A program made the position numbers and the translations under genes. Positions 23,685-31,885 of a stretch of 64,000 bases of DNA are shown here, piece after piece. Every line of letters begins with the position of its first letter. Position 1 is the stretch's first letter. Source of the stretch: Candidatus Nanohalococcus occultus (GTDB taxonomy: Archaea > Nanohalarchaeota > Nanosalinia > Nanosalinales > Nanosalinaceae); assembly GCF_029207735.1 (NCBI RefSeq), contig NZ_CP104395.1:540692-604691 (forward strand), written 5' to 3'. The notes under the pieces are model-generated. The model did no database searches. It saw only the letters and a program-made list of their open reading frames with translations, and was not told the origin of the DNA.

Positions 23685-26600
23685 TTAGAGCATCATATAG
23701 GCTAAGGAAGCAGCTGCCAGTACAGCAAGGTTAACTATGGATATTCCAGGAACTTCATTGGCGCTTCCTGGGCGTTGAACTGTCTCTTTCGAGGTTATGG
23801 TAGTAGACATTTTTTTCACAGTGTTAAGCTCGTTGTTCCTTGCCTCCAGTTCAAGTGTCCGTGAGCCGGTGAAATCAGGTGCTACATTTATCAGGGAAGT
23901 CCGGGTCTCATTGCCCAAGGTAAATGTCTGTGAGTCAGTTCCATCGACGAAACTTGAGAAAGATCCGCCCTCCGTAATTGTCAGTGTAATGTCTCTTTGC
24001 TCCTTCCTGTTTTTGGTCTCGAATACAATTGTCTGTTCTTGGCCCCGTGGTACGACATACTCCTGCCGTCCGTTTTCAAAGTCGAGCCTGTAGCCCTCGA
24101 ACTCCAGATTGGATACATCGCCGTAGGGTTTTGTCCGGAAGCTCCATTCACCAGTCTCCGGAACTCTTATCCAGTCGCTTTCTCCGCTTCTGACGCGGAC
24201 GTACCAGTCATATGATGCCAGGTTATCGGATGCCGAAGAGTACTCAACCCCGCATTCCTCTCCAGTCACCAGGTTGTTACATGATCCGATTAAACCTGCG
24301 CTTCCCGTATAAAACTCCATTTCACCGATATCGCCGTTTGGATCTCTGTAAGTAGCGTTAACCTCCGGATCCAATGCTACGTTTGTCGCCCCGTCGGAAG
24401 GCTCAGGGTTGTAGGCGCTGGGATCTGACGCATCAGAGCAAAGTGTTTCAAAGCTCCAAACGTCGCTTACCGAAACCTTGGCACCGTCATCGGCGATCGC
24501 ATACCACGGATAAGTTCTCATACAGGCAACACCACCCCAGTTGAATGACGCAGTGGCCTCACCTGAGGACACATCTGTATTATGATCTTTTCCGATCAGA
24601 ATATCACATTCAGATCTGTCTTCTCCACACATTTGTATCTGGCTTCCTTCTCCCTGATCCCATATCTGGATGTATGAACTCGAATCTATGTTTAGATGGT
24701 TTGTATACAACGTCGAGTTCTCATAATTAGAGTTACCTACTCTCAACACTCCGCCGTTGATCACGGTAACGTTATCGTAGAGTCCGAGTCCCTGCACTTT
24801 CCTGTTTTCACCGTCGACCACAAGATCGTATTCTTCGTCACTGTAAGCACTCCAGTTCAGGAGGAAATCTACGTCAACAGAGTCCGAGGCCGGCGCCCTG
24901 ACATTAACAGATATATCCGGGCTTTTCCCCACTACACCTCCATCAGCCGGATCAGGATTATACATATCCGGACGACATTCCGCAGCCGACATAATTCCCC
25001 GGAGAACAGGGTAGGTCCCACCTATGTCCGCTCCCACACATTTGCCGAAACCCCATACGTTCTCAAAGTCCCATTCTGGCTGGAACGTAGATTCTTCCTG
25101 AAGTTCGGAACTAGTCGTCGGAGCTGCCGATCCATCACTTGTAGAAGCAGTTGACTCCAACCAGTAACTGTACTGCTCTGTAGCCTCGCTGTTTGAAACA
25201 AAACCATGTAACTGCCCGCTAGATCCAGAATCGCCGTCATCCGCACCACAGTAGGTACAACTAAGTGTAGATCCGCCATAACCTCCAGCACCTCCAGAAC
25301 CAGAGTTTAACTCGCTAACAGTATATGATCTATCGATTTCTCCATTGTTCATGTTCCTAGCCGAAAAACCGGTAGCATCACCTCCATCGCCGCCATCGCC
25401 TCCGCGATTGTCATTGCTCAAATCGGCGCCATCATCAGATATATCGCCTCCATGTCCACCATCACCTCCATTACCGCCTCTTACCGTAGCATTGGAGTAA
25501 GTATCAGTGATATCAAGCCGGTTGGTAAACACTACTCCTGCGGCATCGCCTCCTTGACCGCCTTCTTCAGCTCTCCCGGATCCAATATCCTGATCACCAT
25601 CATCCGTGTTTCCTCCGTCCCCGCCGTTACCGCCGTTACCGCCTCTTATAGTCGTCTCGCTGACTCTGCTCTTTCTAATAACGTTGTTATTCACGAATGC
25701 TATCCCTGAAGCATGTCTGCCGTCACCAGCGTTGCCTGCGTAACCAGCGTCCTTATCATCGTCCCGTCCCGACGGATCGTCGGCGCCATCTCCGCCGTGA
25801 CCTGCTCTACCAGCTTTTACTGTCGCATCAACCACAGAGGTCCTTAAAATAGTGCCGGCATTCTGGTAGACAATCCCTGCTGCGCTCCGACCATCGGCTC
25901 CTTGACCTCCGTTAGCACCTGTTTCCGTGTAACCATCTCCACCATCACCGGACTTTCCAGATCTTACAGAGCCGCTGAAAGTTGTATTAGCCATAAAACC
26001 ATTGTTACTGCGGGCAATACCTGCTGCCATACCTGCCTGGGATCCGCTACCTCCGTCGACGCCGTTGCCTCCGGAGCCACCGTCTCCGCTTCTAACCGTT
26101 CCGTTAAACTGTACGCGCACCAAGCTATTCTGATTGTCGATTACAACACCGGCAGCAAGACCTCCTTGACCGCCCGTGCCTCCGGAACCGCCCGATGTAG
26201 AAAATCCGTTGCCGCCATTACCTGCCCGGATTTTACTCATAGTATCGAAACCAACGTTTTCTACAAGACCGTTGTTAGTTAAAGCCAGTCCTGCGGCGTT
26301 CTGCCCGTTCTCACCGTTTTTAGCCGAAGAAGTTCCATAGGAGCCATCCTGGACGTAGACATCGAAATTCTCAAATGTTATGTTCCCGACCTCTCCACCG
26401 GATCCGATGCGCCAAAAAAGAGCCAGGGAATTTTCTCCGCTTAAATCTAAATCCTGTATAGAATATCCGTTACCATCGATTCTGCCTGTAAACGCTTGGC
26501 TTTCTCCTATCATATCAAAGGGGTATGAAGAACAGTCAATGTCGTTCCTGAGTTCGTAGTCAGCGCCGAGATCGTTGTTAACCTGTTGGAGTTCGGAACA

Positions 26601-26699
26601 GGAAGTTACATCCACCGCGGCCGTCGAGCCGACAGCAGCTAAAACCATCAGCGAAACCACTGTTAACTTCAATAGTATAGAATAAGCTGATGAGGTCAT
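23685..26699 (-). CDS. large glycine-rich surface protein
   Basis: A 1004-residue exported protein. The signal peptide spans residues 1-28 (LTVVSLMVLAAVGSTAA). Residues about 50-125 have a GLUG-like start (IDGNGYSIQDLDLSG). From about 125 to 500 there are seven or eight imperfect units, each with a hydrophobic strand (AAGVVFTN), then a polar part and a glycine-rich loop (GGNGGDGGHGGD). This resembles a parallel beta-helix with Gly-Asp loops. The C-terminal part has Ig-like beta domains (NPEPSDGATNVALDPEVNAT) and ends in a membrane helix (near 985-1003) for anchoring. It is probably a cell-surface adhesin or part of host contact. Confidence 0.85.
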   Translation of the reverse strand: MTSSAYSILLKLTVVSLMVLAAVGSTAAVDVTSCSELQQVNNDLGADYELRNDIDCSSYPFDMIGESQAFTGRIDGNGYSIQDLDLSGENSLALFWRIGSGGEVGNITFENFDVYVQDGSYGTSSAKNGENGQNAAGLALTNNGLVENVGFDTMSKIRAGNGGNGFSTSGGSGGTGGQGGLAAGVVIDNQNSLVRVQFNGTVRSGDGGSGGNGVDGGSGSQAGMAAGIARSNNGFMANTTFSGSVRSGKSGDGGDGYTETGANGGQGADGRSAAGIVYQNAGTILRTSVVDATVKAGRAGHGGDGADDPSGRDDDKDAGYAGNAGDGRHASGIAFVNNNVIRKSRVSETTIRGGNGGNGGDGGNTDDGDQDIGSGRAEEGGQGGDAAGVVFTNRLDITDTYSNATVRGGNGGDGGHGGDISDDGADLSNDNRGGDGGDGGDATGFSARNMNNGEIDRSYTVSELNSGSGGAGGYGGSTLSCTYCGADDGDSGSSGQLHGFVSNSEATEQYSYWLESTASTSDGSAAPTTSSELQEESTFQPEWDFENVWGFGKCVGADIGGTYPVLRGIMSAAECRPDMYNPDPADGGVVGKSPDISVNVRAPASDSVDVDFLLNWSAYSDEEYDLVVDGENRKVQGLGLYDNVTVINGGVLRVGNSNYENSTLYTNHLNIDSSSYIQIWDQGEGSQIQMCGEDRSECDILIGKDHNTDVSSGEATASFNWGGVACMRTYPWYAIADDGAKVSVSDVWSFETLCSDASDPSAYNPEPSDGATNVALDPEVNATYRDPNGDIGEMEFYTGSAGLIGSCNNLVTGEECGVEYSSASDNLASYDWYVRVRSGESDWIRVPETGEWSFRTKPYGDVSNLEFEGYRLDFENGRQEYVVPRGQEQTIVFETKNRKEQRDITLTITEGGSFSSFVDGTDSQTFTLGNETRTSLINVAPDFTGSRTLELEARNNELNTVKKMSTTITSKETVQRPGSANEVPGISIVNLAVLAAASLAYMML

Positions 26700-26823
26700 C
26701 TAAGATTAGTTTCTCGTGCCAGAATAAAAACCCACATAACCTGTTTTAGAGCCATCACTGTCTCCGATCAGCGGCTTCTGATAGCCAGGATTTTTACGAG
26801 TTTCTAACCAGTCTTTCTAATGT

Positions 26824-27582
26824 ATGGATATATCCGAAGCAGATTACTTTTTCATCGATCTGGAGGGAACTCTGATCAAGTGGAACGACACAATTATCGG
26901 CGCAGAAGAGCTAGTACACACCTTGAGAGAGAAAGGGAAGACTGTCTACTTCCATACCGATAACTCCTTGCTCTCCCGAAGCGGTTTCGCCCATAAACTC
27001 CAGAACATGGGGATAGACGCCAAGGAAGATGAGATCATCACTTCTGCGTATTCAGCCGCCCGTTATCTTGAGAGAAAGAATGTTAGAGAAGTTTATGCTA
27101 TCGGAGAACGCGGACTTATACAGGAACTGTCGAATAAAGGAATCTCGACTTCAAGAGAATGTGAAAACGTTTTGATAGGATTGGACCGGCAGTTTAACTA
27201 CAGTAAGTTGAAGGATGCTGCCGAGATCGCGGAAAGCGGGAATGTCTACGTATGTAGCGATGAGAAACAGGTTTACGCTGAGAAGTTTTTCCCACATCAG
27301 CTGGCGATTAACAACGCCGTCGAGACTTTCGCAGAGTCAAGTCTGCTTGGAAAGCCGAGCAATCCCTTCATCGATGCCTTGAGAGAGAAAACATTTGTCC
27401 CTGATAAAACTGTTTTCATAGGAGACCGGATGTCGGATGTGGAGACCGGGAAGAAACTGGGTGTCAAGACAGCGCTTGTTATGTCCGGAGAGACCACCAG
27501 AAGCGATTTAATGAGATTGGAAGACAGTGAGAAACCTGATTTCGGCGTCTCTAATCTTACCAAGCTTACCGGCCGGCTCTAG
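26824..27582 (+). CDS. HAD-superfamily phosphatase, NagD-like, with Asp to Glu change in motif I
   Basis: A 252-residue HAD phosphatase of the NagD/nitrophenylphosphatase type. Motif I is FIDLEGTL with nucleophile Asp12, but the second aspartate is Glu14. Motif II is TDNS (45-48), motif III Lys177 in LGKPS, and motif IV GDRMSDVE (200-207). A cap domain at 85-170 would choose the substrate, usually a small sugar phosphate. The change to Glu may reduce phosphatase activity or alter it. A lone gene with its promoter in 26750-26820. Confidence 0.8.
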   Translation: MDISEADYFFIDLEGTLIKWNDTIIGAEELVHTLREKGKTVYFHTDNSLLSRSGFAHKLQNMGIDAKEDEIITSAYSAARYLERKNVREVYAIGERGLIQELSNKGISTSRECENVLIGLDRQFNYSKLKDAAEIAESGNVYVCSDEKQVYAEKFFPHQLAINNAVETFAESSLLGKPSNPFIDALREKTFVPDKTVFIGDRMSDVETGKKLGVKTALVMSGETTRSDLMRLEDSEKPDFGVSNLTKLTGRL

Positions 27583-27641
27583 AAATCTTAGATGGAAACG
27601 TGACCGGTCAGTAGTTATAGTTTACCCACCAGTTAACGAGA

Positions 27642-28292
27642 ATGGAACGACTAGACAAACACTTTCTGATGGACCGTCTTGAAACCCTTGAGTTAGACGA
27701 AGCCAGGTTCCCGGAGCGGCTGGATGTAATCTTCAGCGCCGAGAAAGGATCGGAGTTCCGGGTTGAAGATTATGAGGTCCCGGAGCATGTTTCGAGCTGG
27801 CTTGAGAATGCGGAAAAATGGGATGAGACACCGCGCAGATCAGCTTTCATTCCTAACTACTTCGAGCTGGATGAGAGAGTTGAATCCGAGCTAGTTGCTG
27901 GCATGGAGTCGGAACTCGAGAGTCCTGGTCTGGAAGGTGTAAAGCTCGCAGCAAATGCGATCCAGGCACAAAAGGAAAAGCCCGCGGTGAACTTCAGTGC
28001 GTACCTTGGACTGCCTGTAAACAGGTTAGAAGAGGAGTTTAACATGACTCAGGTCGCAGGGCCGTACGGAGCGGACAACATGGTTGAGACACCTGTATGG
28101 CTGGGAGTTGATGACTGGTACTCTGATATCGGCGAGGAAAACTACGTCGGAGTTATAATCGATGACGATACGGCTTACGCCCGACATATCATGGACAACG
28201 GCCTGATAATGGAAAACGAGGACCGAGAGTTCGACCCACGGTTCTGGCAGAGCTACCAGGAAACCATCCAGGGCTATACGGGCTGGATCTAG
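27642..28292 (+). CDS. unknown acidic protein
   Basis: A 216-residue soluble acidic protein with no recognised family. It begins with a helical region (MERLDKHFLMDRLETLELDE), has Trp pairs (SSWLENAEKW) and a beta-rich second half (YVGVIIDDDTAYARHIMDNG), ending in GYTGWI. There is no signal sequence and no Cys. It lies 60 bases after the HAD gene and just before metG in the same frame. Its stop at 28290 is followed by an open frame running into metG. Confidence 0.6.
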   Translation: MERLDKHFLMDRLETLELDEARFPERLDVIFSAEKGSEFRVEDYEVPEHVSSWLENAEKWDETPRRSAFIPNYFELDERVESELVAGMESELESPGLEGVKLAANAIQAQKEKPAVNFSAYLGLPVNRLEEEFNMTQVAGPYGADNMVETPVWLGVDDWYSDIGEENYVGVIIDDDTAYARHIMDNGLIMENEDREFDPRFWQSYQETIQGYTGWI

Positions 28293-28340
28293 AAAAAGAA
28301 GTTAAAACATTTCCACTTCATTTTCTGGATAGGTGAACAA

Positions 28341-30404
28341 ATAATTACAGAACAACGTCGCGTTACGGTTACATCAGCACTGCCTTACATCCACGGAGTA
28401 CCACACTTAGGGAACATCGTAGGCTCGATGCTGCCGGCCGATATTTTCCACCGGTACCTGGATATCCGCGGCGTTGACAACATCCTCGTCGGCGGAAGCG
28501 ATGTCCACGGAACACCTCTCGAGTTAGAGGCAATGGAACGCGACATGGAAGTAGAGGATCTCAAAGACGAGAACCACCGAAAAGTCAAAGAAGTAATAAA
28601 CAAATTCGAAATCGATTTTTCGATCTACTCGAATACCCACAGCGAGTTCAACGAACGCCAGACCCACGACATGTTCGAAAAACTTTATCTGAACGGTTAC
28701 ATCAAAGAAGACACTCAGAGACTTCCTTACTCGGCGGAAGACGATCGCTTCCTCCCGGATAGATACATTGAAGGAGAATGCCCGGAATGTGGCGGATTGG
28801 CAAGAGGCGACCAGTGCGATGACTGCGGAACGTTACTCGATCCGGAAGAGATCGTAAACCCGCATTCGACTATCTCCGGCAGCGAGGACATCGAGTTCAA
28901 GGAAACCAAACACCTCTTTTTGGACCTACCGCAGTTCAAAGAGGAGCTGCTTGAATGGCTGGACGAAGCCGAGGAATCACCGGTACCGGATTCATCCCTG
29001 AAAGAGGTCAAAAACGCGATTGAGAACACTGAAAGACGTGCTATCACACGTGATATTGACTGGGGATTCGACATACCTGTCGAACGCGTCAACGAAAAGA
29101 TTGAGGAAACCGGAAGAGACGTTCCAAAGCTTGAAGGAGACGTTTACAGCGAGAAAGTGCTTTACGTCTGGTTCGATGCTCCGATCGGATACATCGGATT
29201 CACCCGTGAGCTTTTCGACGACTCTGAGGAATGGAAAGATTACTGGATGAACGGGGAGGCAGAGACATACTACTCTATTGGAAAGGACAATACCATTTTC
29301 CACACCGTTATCTGGCCTTCGATGCTGATGGGGAGTTCAACCGAGGAAGAGACCTACAACTTGCCAAGTTACGAGTTTATCCAGCAGTTCTTGATGGCTG
29401 AGGACACACAGTTTTCGAAAAGCCGTGGGAAAGGACTGTCGACCGAAGACGCACTGGAGATGCAGCCAGCCGATTACTGGCGGTTCTACCTCGCTAGAAA
29501 CCTACCGCAGGAACACGATGCGAAGTTCTCCTTCGATGACTTCGAAGCCGAGATCAACAACGTACTAAACGATACCGTCGGAAACTTCGTGAACCGGACC
29601 CTGGCACTGACAGAAAAATGGTTTGAAAACGAGGTGCCGGTCGGAGAGCTTGAGTACGAGGACCGTCAAGCGGTTGCGGAAGCCGAGAGAGTGACAGAAG
29701 AGTACGTCGAAGCCTTCGAAGACCATGATATCCGTACCGCAGTGGAAAAGGCCGTCGAGTTGGCGAGAGTCGGCGACCGTTACCTGTCCAAAGAAGAACC
29801 TTGGAACAACGAAGACAGACGCGAGCCTGTTTTACAGGTAGCAGTTCAGATCGTCCGCGGACTGGGCGTCTTAATGTATCCGTTTACACCGGAAGCATCG
29901 AAGAACATCGCAGAGATGCTTGATGTGGACATTCATACCGAGGAAGGCTACGATGAGTTACAGGACCCGCTTCTGGGCGGAATCGGAGCGGGCGAGAAGC
30001 TCGGAGAGCGCAAACAGCTATTCGAGAAGATCGAAGTACAGCCACCTGAAGAAGGAAATGATAGTATGTTTAACGAAGAGACCGTAAGCTTCGAAGATTT
30101 CGGAGAGATGGATCTCCGGGTTGGAGAAGTCAAAGAAGTTGAAGAACATCCAAACGCAGACAAACTCTACAAAGTCCAGATCGACGTCGGCGAAGCCACT
30201 CTACAGACATGTGCCGGTCTCAAGAACCACTACGAGGCAGATGACCTGGTCGGCCGTAGAGTTGTTGTGCTTGCGAACCTAGAACCAGCCGAGCTACGCG
30301 GAGAGAAAAGCGAATGTATGATGCTGGCAGCAGAGGACGAAGACGGAAACGTCTCGATGCTGACAACGGATAAGGAAATAAAGGTAGGGAGCAAGGTCCG
30401 CTAA
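28341..30404 (+). CDS. metG: methionyl-tRNA synthetase without an AUG start
   Basis: A 687-residue class I synthetase. HLGN (residues 22-25 from codon 28341) is the HIGH motif, FSKSRG (358-363) the KMSKS loop, two CxxC pairs (147/150 and 159/162) the zinc knob, and residues about 581-687 are an EMAP-type tRNA-binding domain (DFGEMDLRVGEV). In this frame there is no ATG, GTG or TTG between 28293 and 28428; the ATG at 28428 would cut off the HIGH motif. AGGTGA (28331-28336) is followed by ATA (28341) and ATT (28344), the likely starts. An unusual initiator may keep synthesis low or self-regulated. Confidence 0.9.
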   Translation: MITEQRRVTVTSALPYIHGVPHLGNIVGSMLPADIFHRYLDIRGVDNILVGGSDVHGTPLELEAMERDMEVEDLKDENHRKVKEVINKFEIDFSIYSNTHSEFNERQTHDMFEKLYLNGYIKEDTQRLPYSAEDDRFLPDRYIEGECPECGGLARGDQCDDCGTLLDPEEIVNPHSTISGSEDIEFKETKHLFLDLPQFKEELLEWLDEAEESPVPDSSLKEVKNAIENTERRAITRDIDWGFDIPVERVNEKIEETGRDVPKLEGDVYSEKVLYVWFDAPIGYIGFTRELFDDSEEWKDYWMNGEAETYYSIGKDNTIFHTVIWPSMLMGSSTEEETYNLPSYEFIQQFLMAEDTQFSKSRGKGLSTEDALEMQPADYWRFYLARNLPQEHDAKFSFDDFEAEINNVLNDTVGNFVNRTLALTEKWFENEVPVGELEYEDRQAVAEAERVTEEYVEAFEDHDIRTAVEKAVELARVGDRYLSKEEPWNNEDRREPVLQVAVQIVRGLGVLMYPFTPEASKNIAEMLDVDIHTEEGYDELQDPLLGGIGAGEKLGERKQLFEKIEVQPPEEGNDSMFNEETVSFEDFGEMDLRVGEVKEVEEHPNADKLYKVQIDVGEATLQTCAGLKNHYEADDLVGRRVVVLANLEPAELRGEKSECMMLAAEDEDGNVSMLTTDKEIKVGSKVR

Positions 30405-30868
30405 CTTTCCTCTATAACTTTTTCCTTTATTCTATTTGCTTGGGCGCTGTTCCATCCTGAAGGCGGTTTTCCTGGAGCATCCAGCATAGCTTCTATGCCC
30501 TGTGACATCGGGTGCCGGTACTCTTCAGAATCCAAAGTGTTCTCAATAGATCTGAAAGCCACCCCGCTCACAGTCGGATTTTCCTGACTCGTCCGGCCTG
30601 GCGGATTCTGCGCAGCATACTGTTCTACTGCTCTGGCATCGCCCAAGGCACGGGGTTTGAACACATGGCCTCTCTGGATGCCATATACCGCCTTGCCGTG
30701 CCGATCCATGTACATAAAAGTCTCTATGCCATCGTCTCTAGAATCCTTCTCAGTGTAGCTTATCTTCCGATCGCTGATATCTTCCAGTATGCGTGCGTTT
30801 ACAACTTCCACTCCGGCGTCTTCCATTTGATCGTAAACTGCTTGTTCAAGATCTTTTGTACTGTTCAT
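30401..30868 (-). CDS. unknown acidic protein of the accessory block
   Basis: A 155-residue protein with no recognised family: helical N-terminus (LEQAVYDQMEDAGVEVVN), a middle beta part (FMYMDRHGKAVYGIQRG) and a helical C-terminus. Its stop overlaps the stop of metG by four bases (CTAA), so it was set into the block right against metG. Last gene of a small operon beginning at 31565. A proline-rich patch (PPGRTSQENP) lies near 88-98. Confidence 0.6.
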   Translation of the reverse strand: MNSTKDLEQAVYDQMEDAGVEVVNARILEDISDRKISYTEKDSRDDGIETFMYMDRHGKAVYGIQRGHVFKPRALGDARAVEQYAAQNPPGRTSQENPTVSGVAFRSIENTLDSEEYRHPMSQGIEAMLDAPGKPPSGWNSAQANRIKEKVIEES

Positions 30869-30957
30869 TTTTAGTTCACCTTCTTTGGCTTATATCCAAC
30901 ATACCTCACGTATGTGCTAAACAATATATGAAGAACTGATGAGAAGGCGGAAGAACT

Positions 30958-31182
30958 CTAATCGAACCTAAAGAGTTCTTCGGCTTCGCTATTGTCTTCA
31001 ACTACTTTCTCTTCCTCCGTTCCTGGTTCCTTAATCTCATTGTACGTGGAATTTCTGCCTCCGTACACTCTCCCGCCTCTCAGCTCAAGATCGTCACTGC
31101 CCGCCAGATTGTAGTCGGGATCGTTTATCGCCTCTTGTCTTTTCTTTATATTCCAGAGATTATCTTTCTCTACCTTGTCCAT
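30958..31182 (-). CDS. small acidic protein of the accessory block
   Basis: A 74-residue protein, hydrophilic and probably disordered in its second half (EEEKVVEDNSEAEELFRFD). No Cys and no membrane segment. There is no matching family. It follows the next gene by 15 bases and is preceded by a GAGGTGAG-like site. Part of the small operon 30401-31565. Confidence 0.5.
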   Translation of the reverse strand: MDKVEKDNLWNIKKRQEAINDPDYNLAGSDDLELRGGRVYGGRNSTYNEIKEPGTEEEKVVEDNSEAEELFRFD

Positions 31183-31197
31183 TATTATCTCACCTCC

Positions 31198-31461
31198 TTA
31201 CTCTAGTGCTTCCACATGCCATTGATCGGCATCTTTTCCCTGATTTTGCTGAGATTCTTTCCTGCTCTCGAATGTCTCGATGATCTCTGTAGTAGTTGTG
31301 TACTCATCGACAGCGATCTGTTCTTCATGGTTATCCGAGTAAACATTCACTGACTCATCACCAAACTCTATATTATATTCCATAGATACAACACTGTATC
31401 CTTCCTCGGTTTCCACAACTCTATCTCTGACGACTGTTTCAGCCTCTTGTTCCAAGATCAT
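31198..31461 (-). CDS. small beta-rich acidic protein of the accessory block
   Basis: An 87-residue protein whose first 50 residues alternate polar and hydrophobic (VVSMEYNIEFGDESVNVYS), as in a beta sheet, followed by a helix with Gln. No domain was recognised. The start at 31461 overlaps the TGA of the tiny gene upstream (TGATG), and that gene's end holds the ribosome-binding sequence GAGGTGAG. Second gene of the operon. Confidence 0.55.
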   Translation of the reverse strand: MILEQEAETVVRDRVVETEEGYSVVSMEYNIEFGDESVNVYSDNHEEQIAVDEYTTTTEIIETFESRKESQQNQGKDADQWHVEALE

Positions 31462-31565
31462 CAGGTTCTCACCTCGATGCTGTGTCTTTCAGTGGTGTTT
31501 GGACCGAACTCGTCACGGAGATCATCCAGTTCTTTTGTTGCCACTTGTTGGTAAACATTTTCCAT
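31461..31565 (-). CDS. 34-residue leader gene of the small operon
   Basis: A tiny frame starting with the ATG at 31565, seven bases after the expected transcription start. It reads MENVYQQVATKELDDL and ends HSIEVRT. It is first in the operon, and its last codons carry the Shine-Dalgarno sequence of the next gene. It is likely translated; the peptide may be a regulator or only a leader. Confidence 0.5.
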   Translation of the reverse strand: MENVYQQVATKELDDLRDEFGPNTTERHSIEVRT

Positions 31566-31575
31566 TGTCTTAATT

Positions 31576-31594
31576 GTTACTTACTCATGGTAAC
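31576..31594. promoter_or_regulatory. operator-like palindrome at the small-operon promoter
   Basis: GTTAC (31576-31580) and GTAAC (31590-31594) flank TTACTCATG. The element lies between the TATA box (31595-31603, CTTTATATA on the minus strand) and the ATG at 31565, so a bound protein would block transcription start. A near-identical element TTACTCATATGTAAC occurs at 38771-38785. Confidence 0.5.
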
Positions 31595-31603
31595 TATATA
31601 AAG
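31595..31603 (-). promoter_or_regulatory. TATA box of the small operon
   Basis: On the minus strand CTTTATATA, about 30 bases upstream of the predicted start near 31572. Confidence 0.55.
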
Positions 31604-31607
31604 TTTT

Positions 31608-31670
31608 CGTTTAATTGGGCTTTGTTCAAAAAGCAGGTTCTGTTCAAAAACTTGACTCTGTGTTCAAAAA
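31608..31670 (+). repeat. left repeat cluster of the accessory block
   Basis: CGTTTAATTGGGC (31608-31620) is followed by three copies of TGTTCAAAAA (31623-31632, 31641-31650, 31661-31670). The last copy is followed by AAAGCCCAA, which forms an inverted repeat with TTGGGCTTT (31615-31623). The same 13-mer and the same 10-mer occur at 36171-36225, on the far side of the three-gene operon. Confidence 0.55.
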
Positions 31671-31885
31671 GCCCAAAACAGACCTCACAGAGAAACTAAC
31701 AAAAAGAAAACAGTATTCCACAGATCAAACAAAAATTCGGAGAAGACATGAACAGCAGAAAGCATAGAAGCCAACTGGAAAGGAAACACTGCTCAAAATA
31801 CTAAACCACAACATCGCCGTAACAGTACACCAAACCAACAAAAACAGAATACAACCAGAATATTGAGTCTTGAAACAGTTAACTG
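31671..31885. other. AT-rich stretch without a gene
   Basis: About 215 bases, and 320 with the repeats before it, between the small operon and the three-gene operon. It is A-rich on the plus strand (AACAAAAAGAAAAC and similar). I see no convincing frame longer than about 17 codons, no tRNA and no terminator with a U tract. It may be a decayed gene or an untranslated 3' end. Confidence 0.4.

Noticed and set aside
25250-26250. Regularly spaced repeats that look at first like a CRISPR or satellite array
   Set aside because: The repeats are imperfect, of uneven spacing and in frame; they encode the glycine-rich loops of the surface protein. No cas gene is in the window.
31623-31670. Three TGTTCAAAAA copies as a small CRISPR
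   Set aside because: The repeat is only 10 bases, the spacers are 8-10 bases, and there are no cas genes nearby.
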